Positions 1-6,356 of a DNA stretch of 6,356 nucleotides are shown here, in pieces. The notes beneath the pieces are model-generated. The model was given only the letters and a program-made list of their open reading frames with translations. It was not told the DNA's origin and did no database searches. The position numbers and the translations under genes were made by a program. This stretch comes from Bacteroidota bacterium (GTDB lineage: Bacteria; Bacteroidota; Ignavibacteria; UBA10030; UBA6906), in assembly GCA_017860555.1 (NCBI GenBank), contig JAGDMJ010000210.1, positions 1 to 6,356 of the forward strand, written 5' to 3'. Each line of letters begins with the position of its first letter. Within the stretch, counting starts at the first letter, position 1.

Positions 1-18
1 CATCTGTGTTCATCTGTG
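1..18 (-). repeat. partial tandem repeat of a 10-nt unit
   Basis: CATCTGTG occurs at 1-8 and again at 11-18, joined by TT, giving a 10-nt period (along the transcript: CACAGATGAA then CACAGATG). The second unit is part of the 23-nt repeat. The array runs into the window edge, so its true copy number cannot be seen. Confidence 0.6.
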
Positions 19-29
19 ACAAAAAGAAC
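7..29 (-). repeat. intergenic repeat, copy downstream of PH-like protein gene
   Basis: Second copy of the 23-nt repeat also found at 1737-1759. It starts 17 nt after the stop of the last gene, in the same orientation relative to transcription. The two copies therefore bracket murG and the PH-like protein gene. The match stops sharply at both ends. Only 45 nt of non-coding sequence are visible here, and no hairpin-plus-T-run terminator is apparent. Confidence 0.75.
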
Positions 30-45
30 GATGTCGCTTGACGCT

Positions 46-555
46 TCAGCGGTCCGTGAACCTGGGGCGTCTCCACCGCCTCTGCTTTCTCTTCGGCACA
101 TTCGCCGCAATCCGGGCCATCTCCTGCACTAGCTCACGCTCCCGCTCATAGCGGCCGACGCGGATGCGGAACAGCCTGCGCCGCCCTTTCGGCTTGATCA
201 TGATCACCTGAAAACGTCCGCTGGTCTGTACCCGGGGCTCGCGGCCAATGTGCAGCCACTCAATGTCCGACAGCTTGAGAATCCGCTCATGCCAGTGATG
301 CTTGAAGATGATCGAGTCAGAGGTGATGATCAGCCGCTTGTTGCGGGCATAGTTCAGGCCGAGCACCACGAAGGACATGAGCACGAAGAAGATGATCACG
401 TACATCAACGGGTCGTCAAGCACATAGGAGAATTTCTTCTCCACCAGGCTTCCTCTGATGCCGCCATAGAGGATCAGCGTCACCAGATAGATGAGCGCCG
501 ACTGGTAATAGAAGTCCAGCTTGTACTTGAATACCTTTCCCTGTTGTTCCGTCAT
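46..555 (-). CDS. small two-helix membrane protein with PH-like cytoplasmic domain, function unknown
   Basis: 169 aa, ATG start, TGA stop. I do not recognise a named family. Two hydrophobic segments, about residues 16-32 and 50-68, should form a membrane hairpin. A beta-rich segment follows (about 71-150, beginning RNKRLIITSDSIIF). Its pattern of short strands, an IEW turn and a closing helix (ERERELVQEMARIA) resembles bacterial PH-like domains (DUF304/YdbS type) attached to two helices. The tail (about 155-169) is strongly basic, rich in Arg and Lys, and could contact acidic lipids or simply follow the positive-inside rule. The start lies 19 nt after the murG stop, so the gene is probably cotranscribed with murG, but no clear Shine-Dalgarno precedes it. 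It occupies the place where murC usually lies. Existence as a gene is well supported by operon position and the coherent hydrophobic/PH pattern. A role in envelope assembly is only inferred from context. Confidence 0.8.
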   Translation of the reverse strand: MTEQQGKVFKYKLDFYYQSALIYLVTLILYGGIRGSLVEKKFSYVLDDPLMYVIIFFVLMSFVVLGLNYARNKRLIITSDSIIFKHHWHERILKLSDIEWLHIGREPRVQTSGRFQVIMIKPKGRRRLFRIRVGRYERERELVQEMARIAANVPKRKQRRWRRPRFTDR

Positions 556-574
556 GGCGTTGTGCGATTATCCG

Positions 575-1708
575 TTATCGTCGTGCAAGTCCGAGGACCG
601 CCTGCGCCAGCACACGTGCGGCATCGGGCCTGGCTAGCAGCTTCGCTCTGTTCCCCATGGCCTGCCGCCGGGCAGGATCCTCCAGCAATCCCATGACCAG
701 GGGGAGCAATTCCGTTTCCAATTCACTGTCTTTGCAGAGTACCGCCGCCCCTCCCTCGGCCATCGCCCGTGCGTTCTCGGTCTGATGGTCGGCCGCCGCA
801 AACGGGTACGGCACAAGCACCGACGGGATGCCGGCGAGCGTCAATTCGGCGATCGTCGAGGCACCCGAGCGGCAGAGAGCCAGGTCACAGGCGGCAAACG
901 CATTCTCCATCCGCTCAACGAACCGGTGCACGCGCGTGTTCGCAGACACTTTCTCTCCCGCCGTCAACACAAACTCCCGGGCCGCCGTGTAGTCACTCTG
1001 GCCTGTCTGCCAGATCACCTGCACGTCGCGCGCAATGATTTCGGGCAGGATCCCGAGCATGGCCTTGTTCAGCGATGTCGCGCCCAGGCTCCCGCCGAAC
1101 ACCAGCAGCGTCGTCCGGTCGGGCTGAAGCCTGAAGAACCCGGCGCCTTCCTGCCGGCTCACCGCGCCTACCCCGGAGCGTACGGGGTTGCCGCTGACTT
1201 TCACATTGTCCTTGCGCTTCAAATAGCGCCGCGTGTTTTCAAACGTCAAGTGCACTTCGCTCACACGCGGGGCGAGGAGCCTCGTCGTGGCACCGGGGTA
1301 ACTGTTCTGCTCCTGGATCAACGTCGGGATCCCGAGCAGAGAGGCCGCAAACACCGGCGGACCGCAGACGTAGCCTCCGGTTCCGATCACCACTGCGGGA
1401 CGGAGCTTCCGTATGAGAATGAGCGATTGCACTGTCGCAACAAGAACCTTCAACGGAAAAAGGAGCGTCGCCGGCGTCAACGTTCTTCGAAAGCCACTGA
1501 TCCAGATCGCAGCGAACCGGTAACCCCGTTTGGGCACCACCCGCTCCTCAATCTTCCCCTTCGTCCCGGCGAAAACGATCTCGGCATCAGGGGAGAGCGA
1601 TCTCAACTCCTCGGCGATCGCCACCGCCGGATAGAGATGCCCTCCCGTTCCCCCTCCTGCGAAGAGGAAGGCCAGCTTTCCTCCCCGCTCATGTGATTCT
1701 GCTGCCAT
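575..1708 (-). CDS. murG: UDP-GlcNAc:lipid I N-acetylglucosaminyltransferase MurG
   Basis: MurG adds GlcNAc from UDP-GlcNAc to lipid I on the inner face of the cytoplasmic membrane, giving lipid II. The product is 377 aa, near the usual 350-370, with two GT-B Rossmann-like domains. The N-terminal domain has the glycine loop GGGTGGH (18-24), whose His matches the conserved lipid I-side His. It also has GTGGYVCGPP (109-118) and EQNSYPG (133-139). A hydrophobic/basic patch near 80-103 fits peripheral membrane binding. The C-terminal domain has GGSLGA (205-210), CRSGASTIAEL (279-289) and DHQTENA (307-313), which form the UDP-GlcNAc site. I chose the ATG at 1708 because it puts the glycine loop at residue 18. 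The same frame stays open upstream through ftsW but has no ATG, GTG or TTG in the 89-nt gap. The Shine-Dalgarno is poor (purines about 10 nt upstream). The gene ends in TAA 19 nt before the PH-like protein gene. Confidence 0.97.
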   Translation of the reverse strand: MAAESHERGGKLAFLFAGGGTGGHLYPAVAIAEELRSLSPDAEIVFAGTKGKIEERVVPKRGYRFAAIWISGFRRTLTPATLLFPLKVLVATVQSLILIRKLRPAVVIGTGGYVCGPPVFAASLLGIPTLIQEQNSYPGATTRLLAPRVSEVHLTFENTRRYLKRKDNVKVSGNPVRSGVGAVSRQEGAGFFRLQPDRTTLLVFGGSLGATSLNKAMLGILPEIIARDVQVIWQTGQSDYTAAREFVLTAGEKVSANTRVHRFVERMENAFAACDLALCRSGASTIAELTLAGIPSVLVPYPFAAADHQTENARAMAEGGAAVLCKDSELETELLPLVMGLLEDPARRQAMGNRAKLLARPDAARVLAQAVLGLARR

Positions 1709-1797
1709 GCGAGCCGCTTCCCATCCCCTTTGCGCCTGTTCATCTGTGGAAAAAAGAACCCGGCAACCCTGGCCCTGTCCAGCATGCCGCCACGCTT
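1709..1797 (-). other. 89-nt ftsW-murG spacer
   Basis: This is the only sizeable gap in an otherwise compact operon. The murG reading frame is open throughout it but holds no ATG, GTG or TTG, so no longer MurG or extra small gene is supported. It contains one repeat copy (1737-1759). I see no clear promoter hexamers and no stable hairpin. Confidence 0.7.
1737..1759 (-). repeat. intergenic repeat, copy in ftsW-murG gap
   Basis: This 23-nt segment matches positions 7-29 at 21 of 23 bases, differing only at two adjacent bases. Read along the transcript it is GTTC, a T run, then CACAGATGAACA. It lies in the 89-nt gap between ftsW and murG, 29 nt upstream of the murG ATG, and is markedly richer in A/T than its surroundings. 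The T run is not preceded by a convincing hairpin, so I do not call it a terminator. It has the same orientation as the other copy. Confidence 0.75.
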
Positions 1798-2967
1798 TCA
1801 GTACACGCTCCCCACCGCCGGCGCCGGCTCCGCCTGCTGCGGGTTCCGTTTGTGCTTCTCCAGCCGCGGGTGCATGTCCGTCTGCGACGAAATGTTGAGC
1901 AGCACGCCGATGGCGACCGACGAAAAGAATATGGACGATCCGCCGTAGCTCACAAAGGGCATCGGCAAGCCGGTGGTCGGCAGAAGCCCGAGCGTTACCC
2001 CGGCATTGATGAGCGCATAGAGCGTAATCGCACAGGTGATGCCGATGGCCAGGTAGCGGCCGAAATCGTCCTTCGCGTTCTTCGCGATCTTTAAGCCGCG
2101 AAGCATGATCGTCAGGAAGAGCAGCACCACGAACAACGTGCCGAGCAATCCGTACTCTTCTCCCACGATGGAGAAGACAAAGTCCCCGTAGGATTCCGGC
2201 AGGAAGAGATCCCGCTGGCGGCTGCCTCCGGGCCCAAGCCCCAGGATGCCTCCGTTGCCGAAGCCGATGATCCCCTGCCAGAGCTGGTAACTCCCTTTCG
2301 CGCTCGGATCGCTGATGCCGGCGAGGAAGTCCATAATGCGCTGCACCCGGTAGGGCGCGCGCAGCATGTAGACGACCAGCAAGGGGACCAGGGACCCGAA
2401 CGTGATCGCCATGTGCGAGAGGCGCGCCCCTCCAACAAAGAGCATGATCAGGCTGACCAGGAAGATCATCGCCCCGTTGCTGAAATTCGGCTGGAGAAGG
2501 ACCAATGCCGTCACCACGCCGATCCAGACCAGCATCGGAACGAATCCTGTCTTGAAATCCTTGACCTGCGCCTTCTTCACCGAAATCATGACGCAGAGAT
2601 GGAAAATCAGCGCGTACTTGGCAAACTCCGATGGCTGCAAGCCGAATCCGCCCATCCGGAGCCAGCGCGAAGCGCCTTTCACTTCTCCGCCAAGCACCAG
2701 CGTCACCGTCAGGAGCGCGATCGCGCCAATCAGCACCCACTTGGTCAGCTTCCTGTACTTCTTGTAGTCGACATTCATCATGACAAAGATCGCCATGAAA
2801 CCGACCAGCACCTTGGTCGCGTGGCTGCCGAGCAGCCTGCCGCTGTCACCGAACTTCTGCATCGCCCAGGTGGAGCTCGCGCTGTAGACGATCCCGAGGC
2901 TCAACACCATCAGGGTGAGGACCGCGATCAGCGTGATCAGGTCGATATGGTTCCGGCGCGTGGCCAT
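1798..2967 (-). CDS. ftsW: septal peptidoglycan glycosyltransferase FtsW (SEDS family)
   Basis: FtsW is the SEDS-family polymerase that, with its partner class B PBP (FtsI), joins lipid II into glycan strands at the septum. The product is 389 aa, a typical length, with about ten hydrophobic segments and a short cytoplasmic N-terminus (MATRRNHIDL). Family marks are GASRW (98-102), GLQPSEFAK (109-117), GNGGILGLGPGGSRQRDLFLPES (237-259), and the GLPMPFVSYGGSS block (333-345). Asp262 in ESYGDFVFSIVGEE matches the catalytic Asp of SEDS proteins. The usual QPDxGT motif reads QPNFSN (159-164), a variation I associate with Bacteroidota/Chlorobiota-type FtsW. The position between murD and murG favours FtsW over its paralogue RodA. 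The ATG is 6 nt after the murD stop, with only a weak GAGA upstream, so translational coupling is likely. The charged, Pro/Ala-rich C-terminal tail (about 364-389) is presumably cytoplasmic. Confidence 0.96.
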   Translation of the reverse strand: MATRRNHIDLITLIAVLTLMVLSLGIVYSASSTWAMQKFGDSGRLLGSHATKVLVGFMAIFVMMNVDYKKYRKLTKWVLIGAIALLTVTLVLGGEVKGASRWLRMGGFGLQPSEFAKYALIFHLCVMISVKKAQVKDFKTGFVPMLVWIGVVTALVLLQPNFSNGAMIFLVSLIMLFVGGARLSHMAITFGSLVPLLVVYMLRAPYRVQRIMDFLAGISDPSAKGSYQLWQGIIGFGNGGILGLGPGGSRQRDLFLPESYGDFVFSIVGEEYGLLGTLFVVLLFLTIMLRGLKIAKNAKDDFGRYLAIGITCAITLYALINAGVTLGLLPTTGLPMPFVSYGGSSIFFSSVAIGVLLNISSQTDMHPRLEKHKRNPQQAEPAPAVGSVY

Positions 2968-2973
2968 GCTGTC

Positions 2974-4353
2974 TCAGGATGATCTCTCGTCGAGGCTCCG
3001 GACGATCTCTTTGAAAACCCGTCCCCGGTGTTCGTAGTTTTCGAACCAGTCGAACGATGCGCATGCGGGGGAAAGCAGCACCACGTCTCCCGGCCGTGCC
3101 AGCTCGGCACCTGTCTGCACCGCCTCTTCCATCGTGCCGGCCCTGCGCACGGGGAACTCGGAGCCGAACGCCTGCACCACCTTGTCGGCCGACTCGCCGA
3201 TGGCAACAACCGCCCTGACATGCTTTCTCATCAGGTCGCGCAACCTGGAATAGTCGTTCCCCTTGTCTCTCCCTCCCAGCATGATCACGATCGGCGAATC
3301 GAAACTCTGGAGCGCGTACCAGACCGAATCGACGTTGGTCGCCTTGGAGTCGTTCACGTACTTCACGCCATCCAGCTCGCGCACAAACTCCAGGCGGTGC
3401 TCCACACCCTGGAAGCTCAGCAGCGTCGAGCCGATGGCGGATGCCGGAATACCCATGGCCTGTGCGGCCAGTGAGGCCGCCATGGAATTGTACCGGTTAT
3501 GGCCGCCCTTGATCCCGATCTGCATGACCGGGACAATGCTGGCCTTGGTCCCGTAGACCATGGTCACCAGATCTCCCGCTTCCACCCAGGCGCCGCTTTC
3601 CAAGGGGCGAACGATGCTGAAGGGCAGCCGCGTGATGCCCGGGTTGGCCAGGCGATCCACCTCGCGCCGCGTGACGTCGTCGTCCCAGTTATAGATGAGG
3701 ACGTCCCCTTCGCGTTGATTCTCAAAGATCCTGCACTTCGATGCGATATACTTTTCGAACGAATGTTCGTACCTGTCCAGGTGATCGGGGGTGATATTCA
3801 GGATGATCGACACCCGCGGCCTGAAGGCCGCAATATGATCCAGCTGAAAACTGCTCACCTCCAGGATCGCAACGCTGTCCGGTCCGGCCTTGCTCGCCTC
3901 CAGCGAGAACGCCGTCCCGATATTCCCCGCGACGATCGCCGGGCGTCCGGCATCGTCAAAGATCTCGCCAATGAGCGTGGTGGTTGTCGTTTTGCCGTTC
4001 GTGCCGGTGACCGCAACAATCGGGGCCTGACAGAACCAGCTTCCCACCTCCAGCTCGCTGACCACGGAGACCCCTTTTGCCAGGGCCTCCCGCACCAGCG
4101 GCGCAGACGAAGGGACACCGGGACTGAGTACCACGGCATCGGCGTCCAGCACACGCCCCGTGTTCGAGCCGAACTCGAAGGGGACTCCCATCCGTTCCAG
4201 CTCGGTCGCGGCGTGCTGCATCTTGTCGGCCGGAGCCTTCTCGCTCACAAACACGGACGCCCCGCGTTCTTTCAGTAATGCCGCCACCGCCAGGCCGCTG
4301 CGGGCGGCACCCAGGATGCTGAAACGCTTGTTCTTCAACGCCACGGTATCCAC
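2974..4353 (-). CDS. murD: UDP-N-acetylmuramoyl-L-alanine--D-glutamate ligase MurD
   Basis: MurD is a cytoplasmic ATP-dependent ligase that adds D-Glu to UDP-MurNAc-L-Ala. The product is 459 aa, within the family's usual 440-460. Domain 1 has the uridine-binding GAARSGLA (15-22). Domain 2 has the P-loop GTNGKTTT (117-124), LEVSSFQL (164-171) and NITPDHLDRY (186-195). Lys206 in ASKCRIF matches the lysine carbamylated in MurD of E. coli. HNRYNSMAA (285-293) follows. Domain 3 has VEHRLEFV (317-324), NDSKATN (334-340), GGRDKG (360-365) and SPACASFDWFENYEHRG (428-444). The start is a GTG that overlaps the mraY stop by one base (TAGTG), preceded by AAGG 7 nt upstream. A second in-frame GTG three codons on is possible but is worse placed. 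All catalytic motifs look intact. FtsW follows after 6 nt. Confidence 0.97.
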   Translation of the reverse strand: MDTVALKNKRFSILGAARSGLAVAALLKERGASVFVSEKAPADKMQHAATELERMGVPFEFGSNTGRVLDADAVVLSPGVPSSAPLVREALAKGVSVVSELEVGSWFCQAPIVAVTGTNGKTTTTTLIGEIFDDAGRPAIVAGNIGTAFSLEASKAGPDSVAILEVSSFQLDHIAAFRPRVSIILNITPDHLDRYEHSFEKYIASKCRIFENQREGDVLIYNWDDDVTRREVDRLANPGITRLPFSIVRPLESGAWVEAGDLVTMVYGTKASIVPVMQIGIKGGHNRYNSMAASLAAQAMGIPASAIGSTLLSFQGVEHRLEFVRELDGVKYVNDSKATNVDSVWYALQSFDSPIVIMLGGRDKGNDYSRLRDLMRKHVRAVVAIGESADKVVQAFGSEFPVRRAGTMEEAVQTGAELARPGDVVLLSPACASFDWFENYEHRGRVFKEIVRSLDERSS

Positions 4354-5477
4354 TATCGCACCTTGAATGTCGCCAGGCTCAGGATCATCATGAGAATGGC
4401 GATGATATAGAACCGTGCAACGATCTTCGGCTCGGGCCAGCCGAGCATTTCAAAATGATGATGGAGCGGCGCCATGCGGAAAACCCGGCGCCCTTCCCCG
4501 TACTTCTTCTTGGTATACTTGAAGTAGGCACGCTGGATGATCACTGACACCGTCTCCGCCAGAAACACTCCCCCGAGCGTCGGGAGCAACAACTCCTTCT
4601 TGATCAGGACGCAGAGGGTACCGATGGCCCCGCCCAGCGCCAGCGACCCGGTATCTCCCATGAACACCTGCGCGGGATACGCATTGAACCAGAGGAACCC
4701 GAGGGCCGCGCCCACCATCGCCGCGCAGAAGACCGTGAGCTCTCCGTTGCCGCGCAGGAACGGGATCGTCAGGTAATCGCTCAACAAAGCGTTTCCCGAA
4801 AAATAGCTGATGACACCCAGCGTGAGCCCTACGATTCCCACGAGCCCGATGGCGAGGCCGTCAAGGCCATCCGTAAGATTGACCGCGTTGGAGGTCGCCA
4901 CGATCACAAAGATCACCACCGGAATGTAGAGCCGGCCGAAATCGAACTCCGTATTTTTGAAGAACGGCACCGTCGTTGACGAATGGACCTTCCACAGGTC
5001 AGGATCGACCAGGTGCGGGAAGAAGTAGATAACCCCGCCGACAACCAGCCCGGCAAACACCTGCCCGACGATCTTGTACCTGCCGATGAGCCCCTTCGGC
5101 TTCTTCTTGACGACCTTCAGGAAGTCATCCAGAAAGCCGACCGCCCCAAGCGTCAACGTCACGAACAGGATCAGGACGACATACATGTTCCCGATGTTGC
5201 CCCAGAGCACCGTCGGGATGACGATGGCCGCCAGAACGATCAGGCCTCCCATGGTCGGTGTCCCGGCCTTGGTCAGGTGCGTCTTCGGCGCCTCGAGTTT
5301 CGCCGCCTCGCCGATCTGCCGCTCCCGCAGCTTCCTGATGATCTTCGGCCCCAGCCAGAACGCGATGATCAGGGCCGTTACAGCCGCCGCTGCCGCGCGG
5401 AAGGTAATGAAACGGACAACGCCGAATCCGGGCGGATGATAGAGCCGTTCGATCTGATCCAGGAAATAATAGAGCAT
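4353..5477 (-). CDS. mraY: phospho-N-acetylmuramoyl-pentapeptide transferase MraY
   Basis: MraY is the integral membrane enzyme that moves phospho-MurNAc-pentapeptide from UDP to undecaprenyl phosphate, making lipid I. The product is 374 aa, close to the common 360-370, with about ten hydrophobic segments. Motifs in order are KAGTPTMGGL (70-79), the Asp pair in GFLDDFLK (114-121), NAVNLTDGLDGLA (197-209) with the catalytic-region Asp residues 203 and 206, and NAYPAQVFMGDTGSLALGG (265-283), whose D275 is a conserved metal/active-site Asp. The triple-histidine loop MAPLHHHFE (335-343) is also present, so nothing key is missing. The ATG lies 15 nt downstream of the murF stop. I see no convincing Shine-Dalgarno in that gap, so expression may depend on coupling to murF. 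The TAG stop shares its last base with the murD GTG. Confidence 0.98.
   Translation of the reverse strand: MLYYFLDQIERLYHPPGFGVVRFITFRAAAAAVTALIIAFWLGPKIIRKLRERQIGEAAKLEAPKTHLTKAGTPTMGGLIVLAAIVIPTVLWGNIGNMYVVLILFVTLTLGAVGFLDDFLKVVKKKPKGLIGRYKIVGQVFAGLVVGGVIYFFPHLVDPDLWKVHSSTTVPFFKNTEFDFGRLYIPVVIFVIVATSNAVNLTDGLDGLAIGLVGIVGLTLGVISYFSGNALLSDYLTIPFLRGNGELTVFCAAMVGAALGFLWFNAYPAQVFMGDTGSLALGGAIGTLCVLIKKELLLPTLGGVFLAETVSVIIQRAYFKYTKKKYGEGRRVFRMAPLHHHFEMLGWPEPKIVARFYIIAILMMILSLATFKVR
4361..4364 (-). promoter_or_regulatory. putative Shine-Dalgarno for murD
   Basis: AAGG lies within the last codons of mraY, 7 nt upstream of the murD GTG. It is the best-placed ribosome binding site in the window. It supports the GTG that overlaps the mraY stop as the real murD start, rather than the GTG three codons further on. 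Confidence 0.5.
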
Positions 5478-5492
5478 GCGTTGGCCAGTAGA

Positions 5493-6356
5493 TCAGGCGT
5501 ACATCGGCGATTGAAGACGCTCCTCCAGGAACGTCGCGACATCTTCCAGTTTCATTGAGCGGGAGGCTTTGATCAGCACCACGTCGCCGGGCGCCACCAG
5601 CTCCGCAAGATACTCCGCAAGCATATTCTTGAGATCGTAGTGCACAGCAAAACGTCCCGCGGCCCCTTCGTGGATGTGTTTTGCCAGTGCGCCGACGGTG
5701 AGCACGTAATCGATGCCGAGGCGCGCCGCTTCCTTTCCAACCGCTTCGTGCTCTGCCGGGGCGGACGGTCCGAGTTCCCGCATGTCGCCCAACACGGCGA
5801 TGCGCTTCCCGGTCGCCTTTGCCTCGGCCAGCGTCTTCAACGCGGCCATCATGGAATCCGGGTTGGCGTTGTACGCATCGTTCAGAATGATCACGCCGTG
5901 AATGTTCTTTACTTCCATCCGTTTGCTTGCGGGGCGGAAGGCCTCCAGGGCCCGGCAAATCTTCGAGACCGGGACCTTGAAACTCAGTCCAACCGCGGCC
6001 GCCGCAAGCGCATTGAGTGCATTGTGCTCTCCCGGAATGGCCAGTTCCACCGAGGCGGGTTGCTTCATGCGCTCCGCCCGGAACTGGAGCACCGCGCAGC
6101 CGGTCTCTGTGAGGCGGACCACCTTGCCGTGCACATCCGCGCTGCGGACCGAGATGCCGTAGTTGACCTTTTTCCTGAGCGGCGTCGCCGCCGACTTCAC
6201 AAACGCATCTCCCGCGTTGACGAAGCCGATCCCCCCCTTCAATGCGCCCAGGCGGCTGAAGAGCACCCCTTCTTCCTGTGCCACTCCCTCCACCGTGTTG
6301 AAGAACTCCAGGTGCTCGCGTCCGATCGTGGTGATGAGGCCGTGCGTCGGTTCCAG
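5493..6356 (-). CDS. murF: UDP-N-acetylmuramoyl-tripeptide--D-alanyl-D-alanine ligase MurF, 5' end outside window
   Basis: MurF adds D-Ala-D-Ala to UDP-MurNAc-tripeptide in the cytoplasm, completing the pentapeptide used by MraY. Only the C-terminal 287 codons plus the stop are present. The frame is open to the window edge, and the N-terminal domain with the ATP P-loop (roughly 160-170 residues) lies beyond it. Visible motifs, numbered from the window edge, are GLITTIGREHLEF (6-18), GEHNALNALAA (109-119, Mur ligase Asn motif), RMEV (146-149), DAYNANPDSM (160-169, a MurF hallmark that separates it from MurE), LGDMRELG (189-196) and KASRSMKLE (263-271). One oddity stands out: where E. coli MurF has the lysine of AKGEIF, which aligns with the carbamylated lysine of MurD and MurE, this protein has Glu29 (QEEGVLF). 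A GTG at 6293 is inside the conserved core and is not the start. The TGA stop is 15 nt before mraY. Confidence 0.96.
   Translation of the reverse strand: MEPTHGLITTIGREHLEFFNTVEGVAQEEGVLFSRLGALKGGIGFVNAGDAFVKSAATPLRKKVNYGISVRSADVHGKVVRLTETGCAVLQFRAERMKQPASVELAIPGEHNALNALAAAAVGLSFKVPVSKICRALEAFRPASKRMEVKNIHGVIILNDAYNANPDSMMAALKTLAEAKATGKRIAVLGDMRELGPSAPAEHEAVGKEAARLGIDYVLTVGALAKHIHEGAAGRFAVHYDLKNMLAEYLAELVAPGDVVLIKASRSMKLEDVATFLEERLQSPMYA

Noticed and set aside
1..45. CRISPR-like array suggested by the short repeats
   Set aside because: The units are 8-10 nt with 2-nt joins, with no spacers of uniform length and no cas genes in view.
564..580. Imperfect inverted repeat at the murG stop as an operator or terminator
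   Set aside because: Only 4 bp pair at the outer ends and no T run follows. It is no better than chance.
785..1696. 303-codon plus-strand open frame opposite murG
   Set aside because: It is rich in Arg, His, Pro and Gln, has no recognisable domain and lies fully antisense to well-supported murG. The same holds for 2413-2982, 3499-4278 and 4983-5558 on the plus strand.
1741..1775. T run in the ftsW-murG spacer as a Rho-independent terminator
   Set aside because: The only nearby stem (CTGG/CCAG) is 4 bp and separated from the T run by more than ten bases. A terminator here would also cut a dcw operon before murG.
575..2740. A 721-codon open frame that would fuse a long N-terminal extension to MurG
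   Set aside because: The part upstream of 1708 runs through ftsW in another frame and reads as Arg/Gly/Ala-rich low-complexity sequence, typical of a GC-rich shadow. MurG begins normally at 1708.
5125..5958. 277-codon minus-strand open frame across murF and mraY
   Set aside because: It is in a different frame from both real genes, with Gly/Arg-rich composition. It is a shadow of their third-position GC bias.

Overview
The window is a stretch of a division and cell wall (dcw) cluster, read entirely from the minus strand. Six genes lie head to tail in transcription order: murF (5' end cut by the right edge), mraY, murD, ftsW, murG, and a small membrane protein with a PH-like cytoplasmic domain. 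No RNA gene, transposase, CRISPR array or convincing terminator is visible. No stretch over 300 bases lacks a gene.

The five recognised genes act in sequence. MurD and MurF are cytoplasmic amino-acid ligases that build UDP-MurNAc-pentapeptide. MraY transfers phospho-MurNAc-pentapeptide to undecaprenyl phosphate (lipid I). MurG adds GlcNAc (lipid II). FtsW polymerises lipid II into septal glycan strands. The order murF-mraY-murD-ftsW-murG is the classical one. Spacing is tight: 15 nt, a 1-nt overlap, 6 nt, then an exceptional 89 nt between ftsW and murG, then 19 nt. This suggests one transcript. No internal promoter is evident.

Two things depart from the textbook layout. First, two copies of a 23-nt repeat (21/23 identical, same orientation) flank the murG and PH-protein pair. 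One sits in the enlarged ftsW-murG gap. The other sits just after the last gene, where a 10-nt unit is tandemly repeated at the window edge. Second, the gene after murG is not murC, the usual neighbour, but the PH-like membrane protein.

The organism is most likely a Gram-negative bacterium of moderately high GC. FtsW carries QPNFS instead of QPDxGT. MurG carries IWISGF and EQNSYPG. MurF carries IGREHLEFF. As I remember these families, the combination resembles the Bacteroidota/Chlorobiota/Ignavibacteria side of the tree. This placement is tentative because no alignment was run.

I see no undescribed system here. The window is largely ordinary housekeeping. The repeat pair, the accessory gene after murG and a substituted lysine in MurF deserve a second look.
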